A stretch of 64,000 bases of DNA, from positions 186,001 through 250,000 of the forward strand of contig JAXBDG010000013.1 of NCBI GenBank assembly GCA_036320915.1. The letters are read 5' to 3'. Made by a program: the position numbers and the translations under genes. The notes beneath the pieces are model-generated. The model had not been told where the DNA came from. It searched no databases and saw only the letters and a program-made list of their open reading frames with translations. Positions 1-12,517 of this stretch are shown here, in pieces (the first letter of the stretch is position 1; each line of letters begins with the position of its first letter). The stretch comes from Linnemannia elongata. Lineage: Eukaryota > Mortierellomycota > Mortierellomycetes > Mortierellales > Mortierellaceae.

Positions 1-1964
1 TGAATTGAATGCCATTGGTACCGATTGGAAGTTGCTTTATAACAGTGGTTGACGCTCTTGACCAATTTTTCCATCTTTCGCCCATTGAAGCTCATTTATT
101 TCAACTCCCTAAAGGATAATCCCCTCTCCGGTTGAGAACCCTTATATTTTCCACAATAAAAAAAAAAGGGGGGGGGGGGGGAGGGTAAGAAAGGCATACG
201 TGGCTGTTTGCAGCGTTAAAAGCGTCTCTGCATTATTGTTTTTATTTGAGATGCACAGGATTCGATTAGGAGCTGCAATTTGAACCCGTATCACTTTTTT
301 TTTTTATGGCTGTGAAGATATCAGTTTACATTGCCATAACGAGCCCACTGTCCTTTGTATCTGAACCCCTTTGTTTTTGACCTGTAGTGTGCGACCAGTA
401 GAGAAATGGTGTGTTTTTAACTAAACAAATTAACGACAGCGGATATGTGAGTTCGACCCTTATCAGACATTGATTCAGCATGTAGGTATGAAAATTTCTA
501 ACGTGCGGTTGGAAGACACATTTGATTGAGAAATAGAGTGAGAGGGCGATGGGTGAAAATGTAACTAAAATAGGAGTACAAAGAAGAATAGAGTGTACTC
601 AGACCCTCATTGTGCTTTTTAAATTCAATAGAAAAGTACAAATACACTGTGAGGGCTCAACACATTACACGTCGCAGGATTTCTGATAGATCAGATCCAT
701 ATTGGCTTCTCCGTACTGTATGCCCTTTTTTTTTAACTCTCAGCGCGTGGAGAGTTTATGAGTATGTATATTCTATCCACACGATTTTTTACTATATTTC
801 AGCACAATGGGCGACCAATCATAATAGACGTCCGGTTCTATATCAAAAAGGGACTGGGAACATCCATCCTGGATTGCAAAATGGTGTTCACAGCCGATGG
901 TTCTTTAGAGCGTCAGTTGATTCATATTCAAGGTCATTGTTAATCCCTTTTCTCAGTCAGTCAGATCGTTTGTATTTTTATTGTTTTATTGGCACGGATG
1001 ACCAGTCCATTGCTTTGAGTCCCCTTTTTCCATTCAAGGATTAGGACCGATTTCAACAATATCATTGTATTATAGCGAACATGGATTGGCTAAACGTATT
1101 AGCACTCCTTAGGGTGGTACCGTGTTGCTCTTGGGCAACCAAGCGATCCCATAGTTGTTGATGTCTTTTGAACCACCGTTTCCAATGAGAACACTTCAAT
1201 GAGTACAGAAAATATGAACTGCTGGCGATAACGAACCATCCTCCACACCGGGACATTGATGAAGAAAAAGAATAAAGAGGGATGAAGGATAGTTTAAGGC
1301 ACTTTGTCTTCTTCCCGGACGATGTATGTCCACCAGGACAATGTCTCAATGGTATCAAGGACCTTTTTTCTTTTTTCTTTTTTTTTGTATTTTTTCCAAC
1401 ATAATAAAAAGAGCTGATCATAGCTCTCGCCCACACTCTACGTTTGAATATTGTGAGCTATTGTAAGTGTTAACATAATTGCTGCTTGGTCTCGCGTCTT
1501 TCATTTCAATCGCACCAGTGATAAGGCTCCCCCATGGCATGTCTTGCTTTTGGGGGTCACGCACAATAGTACCGCACTATACTCTTTTTGATATGAAGTT
1601 GCTGAATCAAAGAAGAAGGATCATTTTGTGGCCAATACAATATAGGTGTCTTTGGTAGCTAACAACTTCGATTTTCAGCGCACTTTTGAGTCTCATCTGT
1701 TATTCCTCACGGTGTCAACCTCCTAGGAGGATGCCACTTCGGTAAAATCGTGTTCCTGCGTTCCAAAGAATATAATGGGCTCTAAGGATTGAGCTATTCA
1801 AGGTCTAACAGTTGCGCGATACCGAGGTGGGTTGTAAATCTTTGATCAGTGCAGTGGGCGGCCGAGGTCGAAATTGAGAGACAGGCGATACCATCTGTTA
1901 TTAGGTGGTTTCCATACCTCGTTTTGAGCTGTGGAAAAATGAGTGCGATATCAGGGCTTCATAG
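1..1964. other. Gene-poor sequence, no supportable gene
   Basis: No open frame here has a plausible start, splice context or protein-like composition. The stretch is AT-rich with A, G and T homopolymers, for example an A-run followed by a G-run at about 158-181. The longest frames (610-1044 plus, 1062-1436 minus) have random-looking translations and no recognisable motif. It may be intergenic DNA or eroded repeat sequence. Confidence 0.6.
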
Positions 1965-2360
1965 ATACTTGACCTTGTTTTTTTTTTCTCACTTATCGGT
2001 TTTCTTCGACTAGACCCTTGAACCCTCTTTCCTTTTAGTCAAATGGAGAGTATTGCATCATTTTTTTTTCTTTAGGAGTGAACATCAGCAACAGATATGA
2101 CACCCGTGTCTTGGTCTTGCACACTTTGAGTCGACCTTTATTTTTTTTCATGGACTTGGGATTCCTTGACAAGTTTGAAAAAGGCCACCAATATGATTTT
2201 GCACGGCACCGCCTCTTTTACTTGTTTTTGATATTGCTTACCGTTGGAGTTTTTGTGTATGTCCTCATTGCCGATTAACTATGGCATGGGCGAGTATTCA
2301 ATGAATTCGAACTTTTAAATGTTGCATATCTTCCAGTTTTCGTGTTTCTCAGTTTGACAC
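1965..2360 (+). repeat. Copy A of a diverged duplication, with a possible terminal exon
   Basis: This segment aligns by eye, with many mismatches and small gaps, to about 3200-3620. Shared blocks include a T-rich tract, a TAGACYCTTGAA block, a CTTTAG acceptor-like site followed by a similar stretch, a TTTTTCATGGACTTGG block and a final CCGATTARCT block. Copy A keeps an open frame from the CTTTAG site (about 2076) to a stop at 2278. Its translation ends in a hydrophobic run (LFYLFLILLTVGVFVYVLIAD), so it could be the last exon of a small tail-anchored membrane protein. No upstream exon or start could be identified, and the product is unknown. Confidence 0.45.
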
Positions 2361-3199
2361 TAAATGAAAAAAAAAAAATGGAAGCGATCTACGCATAAGG
2401 AAGGCTGCTAACTGTGCGATACCTTTGGAAGTGGCATCTGTGGCTGAATGGAAAATGCAGGCCGTTGAGTTGTTTTGTTCGAAACTTTTGACCATACCCA
2501 TGTTTGAGATATTAAAAGCTAGGGGGGGGGGGGGGTGATTCCAGACCTTATCTTGCATCGCTTCCATGCCATCCGCTATTCCAGCCATCTTCGGGTATGA
2601 ATGTATCAACCCACTTGGATGCACCAACTTACAAGGATGACACAATAGCTTTAATGGGCTTTTCTCTGTTCGATTTGCCAATTTTCCTCCGCCTTTGTCG
2701 CGTCGCTTTTCATCTTCGAGCATCTTTTTCATTTCGGTATCAGTCAGAGGGACCATGGGCCGTGCACCAGAATCTGCCTGCCGCATGAACCATAGGTAGC
2801 ACTGTAGGAGAGTAGGTCTCGAGTTCGCTACAAGGTCTACTGCCGCCTGACGGTCTTCAATCCAAAGATAGATTAGCTGTTGTTAATCCGCGGTCGCGTT
2901 ATTGAAGACGTCGTGAGAGGGTATATCATATGTTTGACGTTTTGAACTTGGGAGCTTTTTGGGGTTGGCGAAGGATGAGGGATAATCTGAGTCAGAGGTT
3001 GTTATGGTATATGAACGTCTCCTCGCACAGAAACCATAAGTTGTGCATCTTGATCCCCTTCGTTTGATAAACCAAGTCTGTTCATAGGATGAATGGATAC
3101 CATACCGATATTCATTTAGCCGCATGTACCTCAAAGGCCTGTCTGAGGGCGTCCCCTGAACCTACTAAGGTGCTAGACCGTCCCGATCGTAAGTCAACT

Positions 3200-3241
<42 letters not shown>

Positions 3242-3620
3242 CCTCTCTTGTCAATTTACTCCGATTAGACTCTTGAATCTCTTTCCTTTAATCAATTGTA
3301 GGGTAATATTTCTTTTTTCTTCTTTAGACGTGTACATTAACAACGGATACGCGTCTTCGACGTCGGCCGTGTACTTTGATTCATGCATTGTTGTTTTTCA
3401 TGGACTTGGATTAGTTGACATGTTAAAAGGTCGCCATCGATAGATGGCCACGCGACCATCCCTCTATTTGATTTTGAAAATGCTTTTGCTGGATCTTTGG
3501 CTTCGATGGTGGATTTCCTCTTTATTACCGATTAGCTGAGGCATAGCTTGGATGATGGCGAACAGGAGGGGGTCGATTTCCAAATGTCGCACTTCTTTCA
3601 GTTATCGGTGATTTCTCATA
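3200..3620 (+). repeat. Copy B of the diverged duplication, decayed
   Basis: This is the second copy of the sequence at about 1965-2360. It keeps the order of the shared blocks but has lost the open frame: stops follow the shared ATGGACTTGGA block and the hydrophobic tail is absent. It begins with a T38 tract (3204-3241), whereas copy A has only a short T tract. The similarity may extend further, because the minus-strand frames at 2540-2780 and 3870-4090 share a few short segments (for example MLEDEK against LDEEK), but that part is weak. Best read as an old tandem duplication in which one copy has decayed. Confidence 0.45.
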
Positions 3621-4110
3621 TTTTGTCTTCCAACGAGGACATTTGGTCGCCAACGCTGTACAGTCTCCCTTATATCAACCTCCATAGAACAAAGAACAAT
3701 AAAAGCCATCATGAATACGAATGATCCACTTGAAAGGATGTCATCAGCGCGATAGGCTGCTGTGGCGTAGCTGAATTTTAAATATAGATGATACCGATAT
3801 GTGTGGTACATGCCACGTTTTGAGGTTTTTAAAAAGAGGAGAGAGTTTTTTTAGCCTCAGAACGGCGTCAATAGCAAGATCCATTTCCGGCATCCCTGGA
3901 CTTGTTAAGTTTCCCAAGTGAACCTGCGGATCCGATTGGATGCATAGAAGTCTTGTAGGACAGGACGCACAAGCAGAGTCCGTTGAAGTGCCTTGGCTTT
4001 CTAGTCAACGATTCTAACTGCTTTCCCAGCTTTGTCACTTTTTCTTCGTCTAATTTTTTTTTTCGTCTTCTTTTTGTGCGTGTTGTGTGTGTGTGTGTGT
4101 GTGTCTTCAT

Positions 4111-6124
4111 TAGTAGAAAGGCATGTCCTGGGATAAATGCAGTCTTATTCCATAGAAGGTGCGAATTATGAACAAGGATATAAAGGAGGTTAAGAAGGAG
4201 CTGTAGGTAGAGAAAGGGATGTCATCCTATCAAGTCCTACAATGCAGTGTTAAGGGAACGTGACTCTCAAAGCGCACAGCAATACAGTAAGCTTTTTTTT
4301 CTCGACACGCCTAAAGACAGATAGATGGATCCTTGTGCGTGTGAAGCAGATGTGTGAGAGGGGGAATACTGCTATCATCAGTACACTATCTAGTTCTTGC
4401 ACAGTTGAGATGAAAATACAAAGATCTAGGTACATTCACCTCATTTTCCTATCCACCCCACTCCAGGTGATGTTTGATGTCATTGATGATTCAACTTTAT
4501 TAGTCTCCCTCATTCAACAATTCACCCCCTCATCGACCTAGACAAATTTGGTGGCGCCCTCCCCTCCCACCCTCTCTCTCTCTCTCTCTCTGTCTTACTC
4601 CCCACATCTCCTCTCTTCCTTCCTCTTTCAAAAGGAAACGGATGAAGGCTTCCTTTCCTGGGATTGTGGGATGGGAGAGATGGATTGTGCAGCATGCATA
4701 TTTTTTCTTTTTCGGACAAGTAAGCCCCTCTATGATCCCTTCTTTTTTTTTTTTATTATGAGCTAGGAAGAAATCTTTATCGTCGAAAAGGATTAAGGAG
4801 CTTTGTTGGCCCTCAAAAAGAAAGAAAGAAAGATTTGATAGAGGGGATTCTGTTCCATTTTGTTGTTGGAGTCGATCATAGAAAACAAAGAAGTTGAGAG
4901 GGGAAAAGAAGGAAGAAGAAACAAGAAAGCGGCCAATCGTGGAGGCAAAGAGGCAGAAGATGAGGACTTTGAAAAAAGGGCATATTCGATGAGCAGTGAG
5001 AAGGGTGGGAAGACGAGAACATGCCCTTTCTGTTAACCATTAGTACAGGCGAAGTTCCAGCGAGAGAAGGAACAAAGAACGAGAAAAATAGGCCAATGGG
5101 GGATGGACTGTAACGGTGGGGAAAAAGGAAAATTATTCTACGAGGAGAGGGAGGGACAGTGGAAAAGGAAGGAAGCATGGCTAGGTACAGAGTACGTATG
5201 TATGAAAGACAGCCAATCCTGTCCGACCGATCCAAAAGGAGGGGAGAGGGGGGGGGGGGGGGTTATAACACAGACGAAAACTCAGCTAGTGTTTGAGTCC
5301 GGGGCAATTGAGCTCAACACTTTACTTGCTGTGTGCTGTGTCGACCCCTACCTCTGACTGGAAAACTCACACGCTCATCCACTTTCACATCTCGGGGATT
5401 CATCTCCGAGGGTTGGACATTCATCAGTTCATTGCATTCGTTCGTTCATTCTGTTTTTGGTTATACATTGCAAGTGAAGGGGCTTTATTGACGAGTGTAT
5501 GTGGTGTGTTTCTGTTTTTCTGCGCAAAGGGTACGAGTGTGAGAGAAAAGAGAGAGAGCGTGGGCAAAAAAAAAAAAAAAAAAGAGTAGCAGTGAAAGAA
5601 GGTCGAGGAACAAACAAGTTAGTTGGCGATGAGACACATCCAAGGATGGATGGAGGGGAGGAAGGAAGGACGGCGAAAGGCATTTCCGGAGAGAATCCAT
5701 TGTGAGTGGATGTTGGGCGTAGACAAAGGGGCAATGATGTATGTATGTAAATAGTGAGTGTAAAGTAGTGTAACAGTGTAACACCCAAAAAAACTATTAA
5801 CGGGCTTAGCGACGGAAATAATAAGAGCGAATGACCCCACACACAGACACAGTTCACAGATCACAGATGCAACTCAAACATAAAAAAAAAAAAAAAAATA
5901 CATTTCGGACAATGAAGGGGCTTACTCTGCCCTCTGTTCATCCGAATGGACAACGAATTTTGAACAAAGAAAGATTGTTCGAGAGTGACAAAAGGACAAT
6001 GGATAAAAAGGAAGCCTCTTTTCCCTTTTTTCCTTTTTTTTTCTTCTTCTTTACTCCACAACTCATCTCACTCCACTCTCACTTCTCCCTCCCCCAACAA
6101 CACACACCAACACACATACATACA
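4111..6124. other. Intergenic, low-complexity; ends in the HPPD leader
   Basis: The stretch has short tandem and homopolymer tracts: a CT run at about 4573-4591, G12 near 5250, an A-run near 5566-5584 and another near 5882-5899. Frames on both strands are Ser/Pro/Lys-rich shadows of these tracts. The last 70 bases are CT- and CA-rich and lead into the start codon at 6125, as expected for a fungal 5' leader. No gene is supported. Confidence 0.6.
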
Positions 6125-7464
<1,340 letters not shown>

Positions 7465-8388
7465 AGCATTGATTGCTTCCTTGTTACCAATCTCATTCAC
7501 ATCACACTTTCTTTGCAACCAACACAACAACCCTGTATAATAAACGCATCTAATTCAAAGAACAATCATATCATCGCCCTCATTGCTTCTTGGTTGTTTG
7601 ATTACCCATGTTTTCGATTATTAGTGAATGCGTTCCTTTAGTCTCGGATATTTCTTGTCCGAAGAATACTTCATTGGACACATTCATTACACCGTGGGGA
7701 AACAATTAAAACAAGGGCTGACAAAGAAGCCCGGAAACCATTTTCCGAACATCCCAACTCAACTCAACTCGACTCAACCCAACTCAACCTCAACTCAACC
7801 CAAATGATGGGTCTAGCAGTACATTCGACTGTAGCAATTGACCCAAGGTTGTTCTTACCCCAGAACTCTCTCTGTATCTCTCTCCCCCAAACCGTCCATC
7901 CCCCCCTCTAGACTGCCCCTGCTTTACTTCTAATTTTTTTATTAGTGTTGTTGTTGTATTTGTCAGAGAGCCCGCCGAAAAACCAAACCGTGGGAGACCA
8001 AAACCCATGGCTAATCCCCTCAAGTGGGCACAGAGCCTCATCCGTGTCGTCCGTGTGCCCCTGTGTTCACCCCCCTACGTCATTCATAGTTGAAAAGAAT
8101 GCGGTTGCTCATGTGCGCATGCTTTGCCCACTCACCACTACAGGAACAAACACACAAAACACGCCTTCAAGTTGTTGTTCTTGTCTGGACATATAAACGA
8201 CGGGCGAGGCTGAACTAGACCAATATTTGTTCTGTTCAGAACACATAACATACGCAAACAAGCATGCGCAATTATCCATAGCAATGCTTACAATTTACGC
8301 CTCTTCTCTCAGCCCTCTCTCGTTCTCATCCGCCTACATCCTACATTCTACAGTCTACATGCATTCTGCCCCCCAATCAAGGGGGGTT
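7465..8388. other. Convergent intergenic spacer with a CAACT-type repeat
   Basis: This spacer lies between the 3' ends of the dioxygenase and helicase genes. It carries an imperfect CAACT/CAACC pentanucleotide repeat at about 7754-7802, with units such as CAACTCAACTCGACTCAACC. The remainder is ordinary AT-rich 3' flank. No convincing open frame is present. Confidence 0.6.
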
Positions 8389-10496
8389 TTATTCAACATG
8401 CTGATAAGGCTCAACCTTGACATTCAACATTCTAAACAGACTCCGAGCTCTATCCTCCAAAAACTCATCATCCCTCAAAATCGTAACAACTTCACCTCGT
8501 TCACCCATCCGACCTGTCCGCCCGGCCATATGTAGGTAACTGGATGGTGACGAGGGAAGTCCGACAATGAAGACGTGGGATAGGCCCGGGAGGTCGAGGC
8601 CGCGGGCGTTTTCTTCGTGCGCGATGTAGATTCCTGTACTCCTCTTTTTCATCGTCGCCGTTGTTGGTGTTGTGAGGGCAGAGGCGGAGGTGGAGGTAGA
8701 GGAAGGAAGGAGTTGTTGATGGAGGGGGAAGGCGTTCTGGATAGTCTTGACGGGTAATCCAAACTCAAACTCGAACCGGGTCGCCAAATCCTTCAAACTG
8801 AAGGAAGTACAGAAGAAGACACATGCTGATTTGACCTCGTCCAGTTGACAGGCCATAGCGACACCCTCCAACATCCTGTCATCATCGTCCCGGAACTTTT
8901 CTACAGCGCCAGTGTCGAGGTCGGATGAGATGACGCCTGGGGCTGTGAGGTTGCGTTCCTTCCATGCTGCTTCCTTCTCCTTAGATGTGAGGGTGTTGGA
9001 CTTGTCCTTGGACTGGTTCCAGGCGCGATCCGTCTCCGCCATATCCACCTCCACCTCCTTCTCTCCACGTTCACCATCCACCTTCTCGCTCTCACTGGTA
9101 TCAAAGCGCATATTCCGGACAGAATCGGGTCCGACAATAACACAATGGTGCTCAATCCCCTCGGGCAGAACAACACTCTTGGTCGTATCCACCCAAGTCG
9201 GATCCTGGACCCACCCCCGGACAGTCTCTAACCAATGCCGCATGGGTCGATTCATCGTCGCTGAAGCCGCAACAATCTGAATCCTGTCCGCTCCCTTCCC
9301 CGTCCTTGCCACCTTTCCGCCGCCGCTGGTGGTGGTATCCTGATCCTGTGCCGATAGTTCAGGTTCCTGATCAGTGGCCGCCGCTGGTGCTAAGGCAGGA
9401 GGATACCGCCCCGCAGCCTGAGCAGATCTTAAAATTTCGCTCACTGCCAACTCTGCAGGTTTTGGGTGGAGATCCCTATTGAGAACCTGCTTCAGGCTCG
9501 CATACCGGTTAGGCAGCCTGATCAAATGATCTACTTCATCCAAGACTAGGGTCTCGATCTGTGAAAGGTCGAGGACGCCGCGTTGGAGGAGGTCCCAGAG
9601 TCGGTGTGGGGTTGCGACGAGGACGTGTGGAGGGTTCTGGGCGAGTTTTTGGATCTGGTCTTGGTCTGCTTTTGTGTTGGTGGAGGATGTAGCTCGAGGG
9701 CGATGGCGCGCCTTCTTTCCTGTAGATGTGTATCTTCCCGATCCTGCTCCTGCTGTCTTGCCTGTCAAACTAGGATCAATTGGTGACGGCGGAGGAGTAA
9801 CAACCGCCTGAATCATCCCATCCAAAAACGCTTCCCCTTCCTCCTCCCACAAACTCGGGAACAACTCCCTTGTCCAATCCACCAACTGAAATGCCAACTC
9901 CTGATTCGGAACCACAATCACCGACGTAATCCCGTTCCCACCGCCTACATTCACTCCCTTCCCTACCACCAACTTTCGCCGGGGTTTGTTGAGGACTGAG
10001 AGGAGGACTCCAAAGGTTTTCCCGGACCCGGTGGTGTCGCGGATGAGGACATCTTTGTTGAGAAGGATTGGCGGGATAAATGATCGTTGGAGCTTTGTAG
10101 GGCGGGTGATTTGTTTTGTGAGGGCGAGGTTCTCGGCGAGAGGTTTGTAGATCCCGAGTGCCTATTTTGTTTGGTTCGGTAAAAAAAAGTAAGGACGAAG
10201 TTAGTTGATGGTTGTTTGAATATACGGGCCAGAAAAAAAACATGTTCATAGAAGGGGATAAAATTTACCTCAAAGGCGTTTTGTTGAAGGTATCGCCGGG
10301 TGGTATGAGAGAGTAAGAGTCCTCGTGCGGCAACTGGCCTTGAAGATCCTGTCGTCAGAAAGGTGGTGGGTATCGATGTTGTAACTGTATTGCAATGTAA
10401 GAGTGGCAAGCATGAACGCCTTGTCGTTGCGGTACAAAGCGTCCTTTTCCATTGAGCCGCTGGCGTGTGTACCGTCCTCGCCGTCCGTCGTAGCAT
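8389..10496 (-). CDS. Mitochondrial DEAD-box-type RNA helicase (MRH4-like)
   Basis: Predicted ATP-dependent RNA helicase. Exons 10496-10269 and 10161-8389, joined in phase 0 by an intron ending AAATAG, give 666 residues. The start at 10496 gives an Arg/Thr-rich, acid-poor N-terminus (MLRRTARTV...) typical of a mitochondrial presequence; the frame stays open upstream, so the start is not certain. Motifs in order: Q-motif-like TRPTKLQ near residue 95, motif I TTGSGKT at 119-125, motif Ia-like VVPNQELA, Ib-like VATPHRL, motif II DEVD near 285, motif III SAT, motif V ARGLDLPG and motif VI HMAGRTGRMG near 620. Motif II is DEVD rather than DEAD. A low-complexity insert lies between Ia and Ib. Yeast Mrh4, a mitoribosome-assembly helicase, is the nearest family I can name, but orthology is not proven. 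It shares a 287-bp divergent promoter region with the snRNP gene at 10784. Confidence 0.85.
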
Positions 10497-10783
10497 GATA
10501 GTTCCTGTGATCTTGTGCGGAGGGGTGCTTCCGGTGCGAGAAAATAAAGTAAAGAAAAAGAAAGGAGGAACGGAGCACACCCTTGTATTTGACGGAAAAG
10601 GACATTTTTTTCTTCTTTGCCTTTCGCCGATCAACATGCTTTAAGGTGGCTTATCACAACTGGACTGCCCTCCCTTGGAATTTCACTTCCAGCCTCACAT
10701 ACAAAGGGAAACCAAGGTGGCGATTCTTCACTCTTCACACACACACACAGACATCAAACACAAGGGACAACAGGAAGGACACA
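10497..10783. promoter_or_regulatory. 287-bp bidirectional promoter region (helicase / snRNP)
   Basis: The start codons of the helicase (10496, minus) and the snRNP protein (10784, plus) face away from each other across this interval, so it must hold both promoters and leaders. A CA repeat at about 10738-10750 lies in the snRNP leader. I cannot identify a specific factor site. Confidence 0.55.
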
Positions 10784-12235
10784 ATGGACGTGGTCATGAC
10801 ACAGGCACCGCCCGCAGAGGACACAACAGCTGCTACTACTGCTGCCTCTACTTCTACAGCACCAGCACCAACAACGACAGAAATGGCCGTTGACAACACA
10901 CCCGCACCCAGTCTTACATTATACATCAAGAACCTCAACGAAAAGATCAAGCTCGATGGTAATCAACTTACTTCTTTAACGGCGAAGGAACCAGTTGGAG
11001 GACAGGAGTGGAGGGAACAGCCATGTTTTTTCATGGCGTACCGTATGCATCACCCACAAAACCAACCTGATTCATACACCTGCAGGACTCAACGACTAAC
11101 TCAGCTTTGCCCCGCGATCTACTCTTCTCGTTTCCACCAACTAAAACCAAACTAGTATTGAAGAAGTCATTGAAGGCGCTGTTCGGACAATACGGCCAAG
11201 TCCTCGAAATCGTAGCACACTCCAACATCAGGATGCGCGGTCAGGCATTTGTTGTCTTCGAGGACCAGGAATCGGCGTCCAAGGCCCTTGCTGAAGTCCA
11301 GTCTTTCCCCCTCTACGGCAAGCCAATGGTAAGCCTTTCCTCCCTTCTTTTTTTTGCAGTCTATGGAGGTTTTTTTTTACGTCTTTTAGATGCAAACGCG
11401 ATATGCTAAGAAAGTATGTGTCAACTAACTCCCTGAGGTACGTGTTTTTTTTTTCTTGTAATTGGTGGAATAGGTGATCCAATTTTCAAAGAACAAGTCG
11501 GACGCTCACGCAAAGAAGGATGGCGATTTCGAAGAACATCACAAGCAGCGCCTCCTTACCAAAGGTAAACACTTCCCGCCCTACCCTCTTTTTCTTCTGA
11601 CCTCATTTTAACTCCTCCTTATTGACGTACGATCTATATAATGGAACCACATTCCCTAACTCTATCTCTCTCTCTCCCTCCTCTCTCACCTCCCAAAAAA
11701 AACAACCTTAGAAAAATTCGCAAACGAGTTCAAGCACAAGAAGCGTCAACAAAAGCTCCAGGCAAAACAACAAGCTCTCGCCCAGGAACAGCAACGCCTC
11801 CTCGAAGAACAACAACAAGCCCTCCTCGCCCAACAGCAACAGCAACAGGCCATCTTTGCCGCCCAACAACACCAAAACCCTTACCAACAATACCCACCTT
11901 ACGGCGCACAACCGGCCGCTGCTGGTGCATCATCATTACCTGGAGCAGGAGCAGCTGCAGCAGGTGGAGTGCCAATGATCCCAGACGAGTACTTGCCCAG
12001 GAACAGTATTCTCTTCCTCCAGAACCTCCCCCAGGAATCGACTGTGGAAGCACAATTGGTTTCGTTGTTTCAGCAGTACCCTGGTTTCAAGGAAGTTCGT
12101 ATGGTTCCGGGCAAGAAGGGGATTGCGTTCGTGGAGTATGATAATGAGTATTATTCTGCGGCTGCCAAGACCGCCCTGGCAGATTATCAGGTTGGACCCG
12201 AGCATAAGATGAAGGTTACCTTTGCCAGGAAATAA
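10784..12235 (+). CDS. U1A/U2B''-type spliceosomal snRNP protein (two RRMs)
   Basis: RNA-binding subunit of the U1 or U2 snRNP, expected to bind a U-snRNA stem-loop in the nucleus. Exons: 10784-10958, 11156-11328, 11474-11564 and 11712-12235, giving 320 residues. RRM1 has RNP2 LYIKNLNEKI and RNP1 RGQAFVVFED; RRM2 has ILFLQNLP and KGIAFVEYDN. A Gln/Ala-rich linker joins the two RRMs, and the stretch after RRM1 (KNKSDAHAKKDG) fits the family. A 24-nt segment at 11390-11413 has good splice sites on both sides and keeps the frame; including it gives 328 residues (see findings). The short Ala/Thr-rich N-terminus is unremarkable. As in yeast or fly, one gene might serve both snRNPs, but that cannot be read from the sequence. 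Confidence 0.93.
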
Positions 12236-12517
12236 ATTCAGGAGACGAAGACCATTTTGTTCATTCTTTTTTTATGGCGATATTGCTCTTTTTTTTTTTT
12301 TTTTCTTTACTGCTTGTACACAAAACTTTTTTACTATTAAAACATTGTTTGAAACCATATGCAAACGCGTGAAAGAAAAAAGAGATGATGGATATGAAAA
12401 AGTAATGTACATTTGTGTGAGGAAAGAGGGAAAATGGAACTATCTAAATCTTTTTTTTTTTTTTTTTTAAAAAAAAGGGAAAAGCGAGCAAAGAACGGCA
12501 CTCCACTAAGGACTCCA

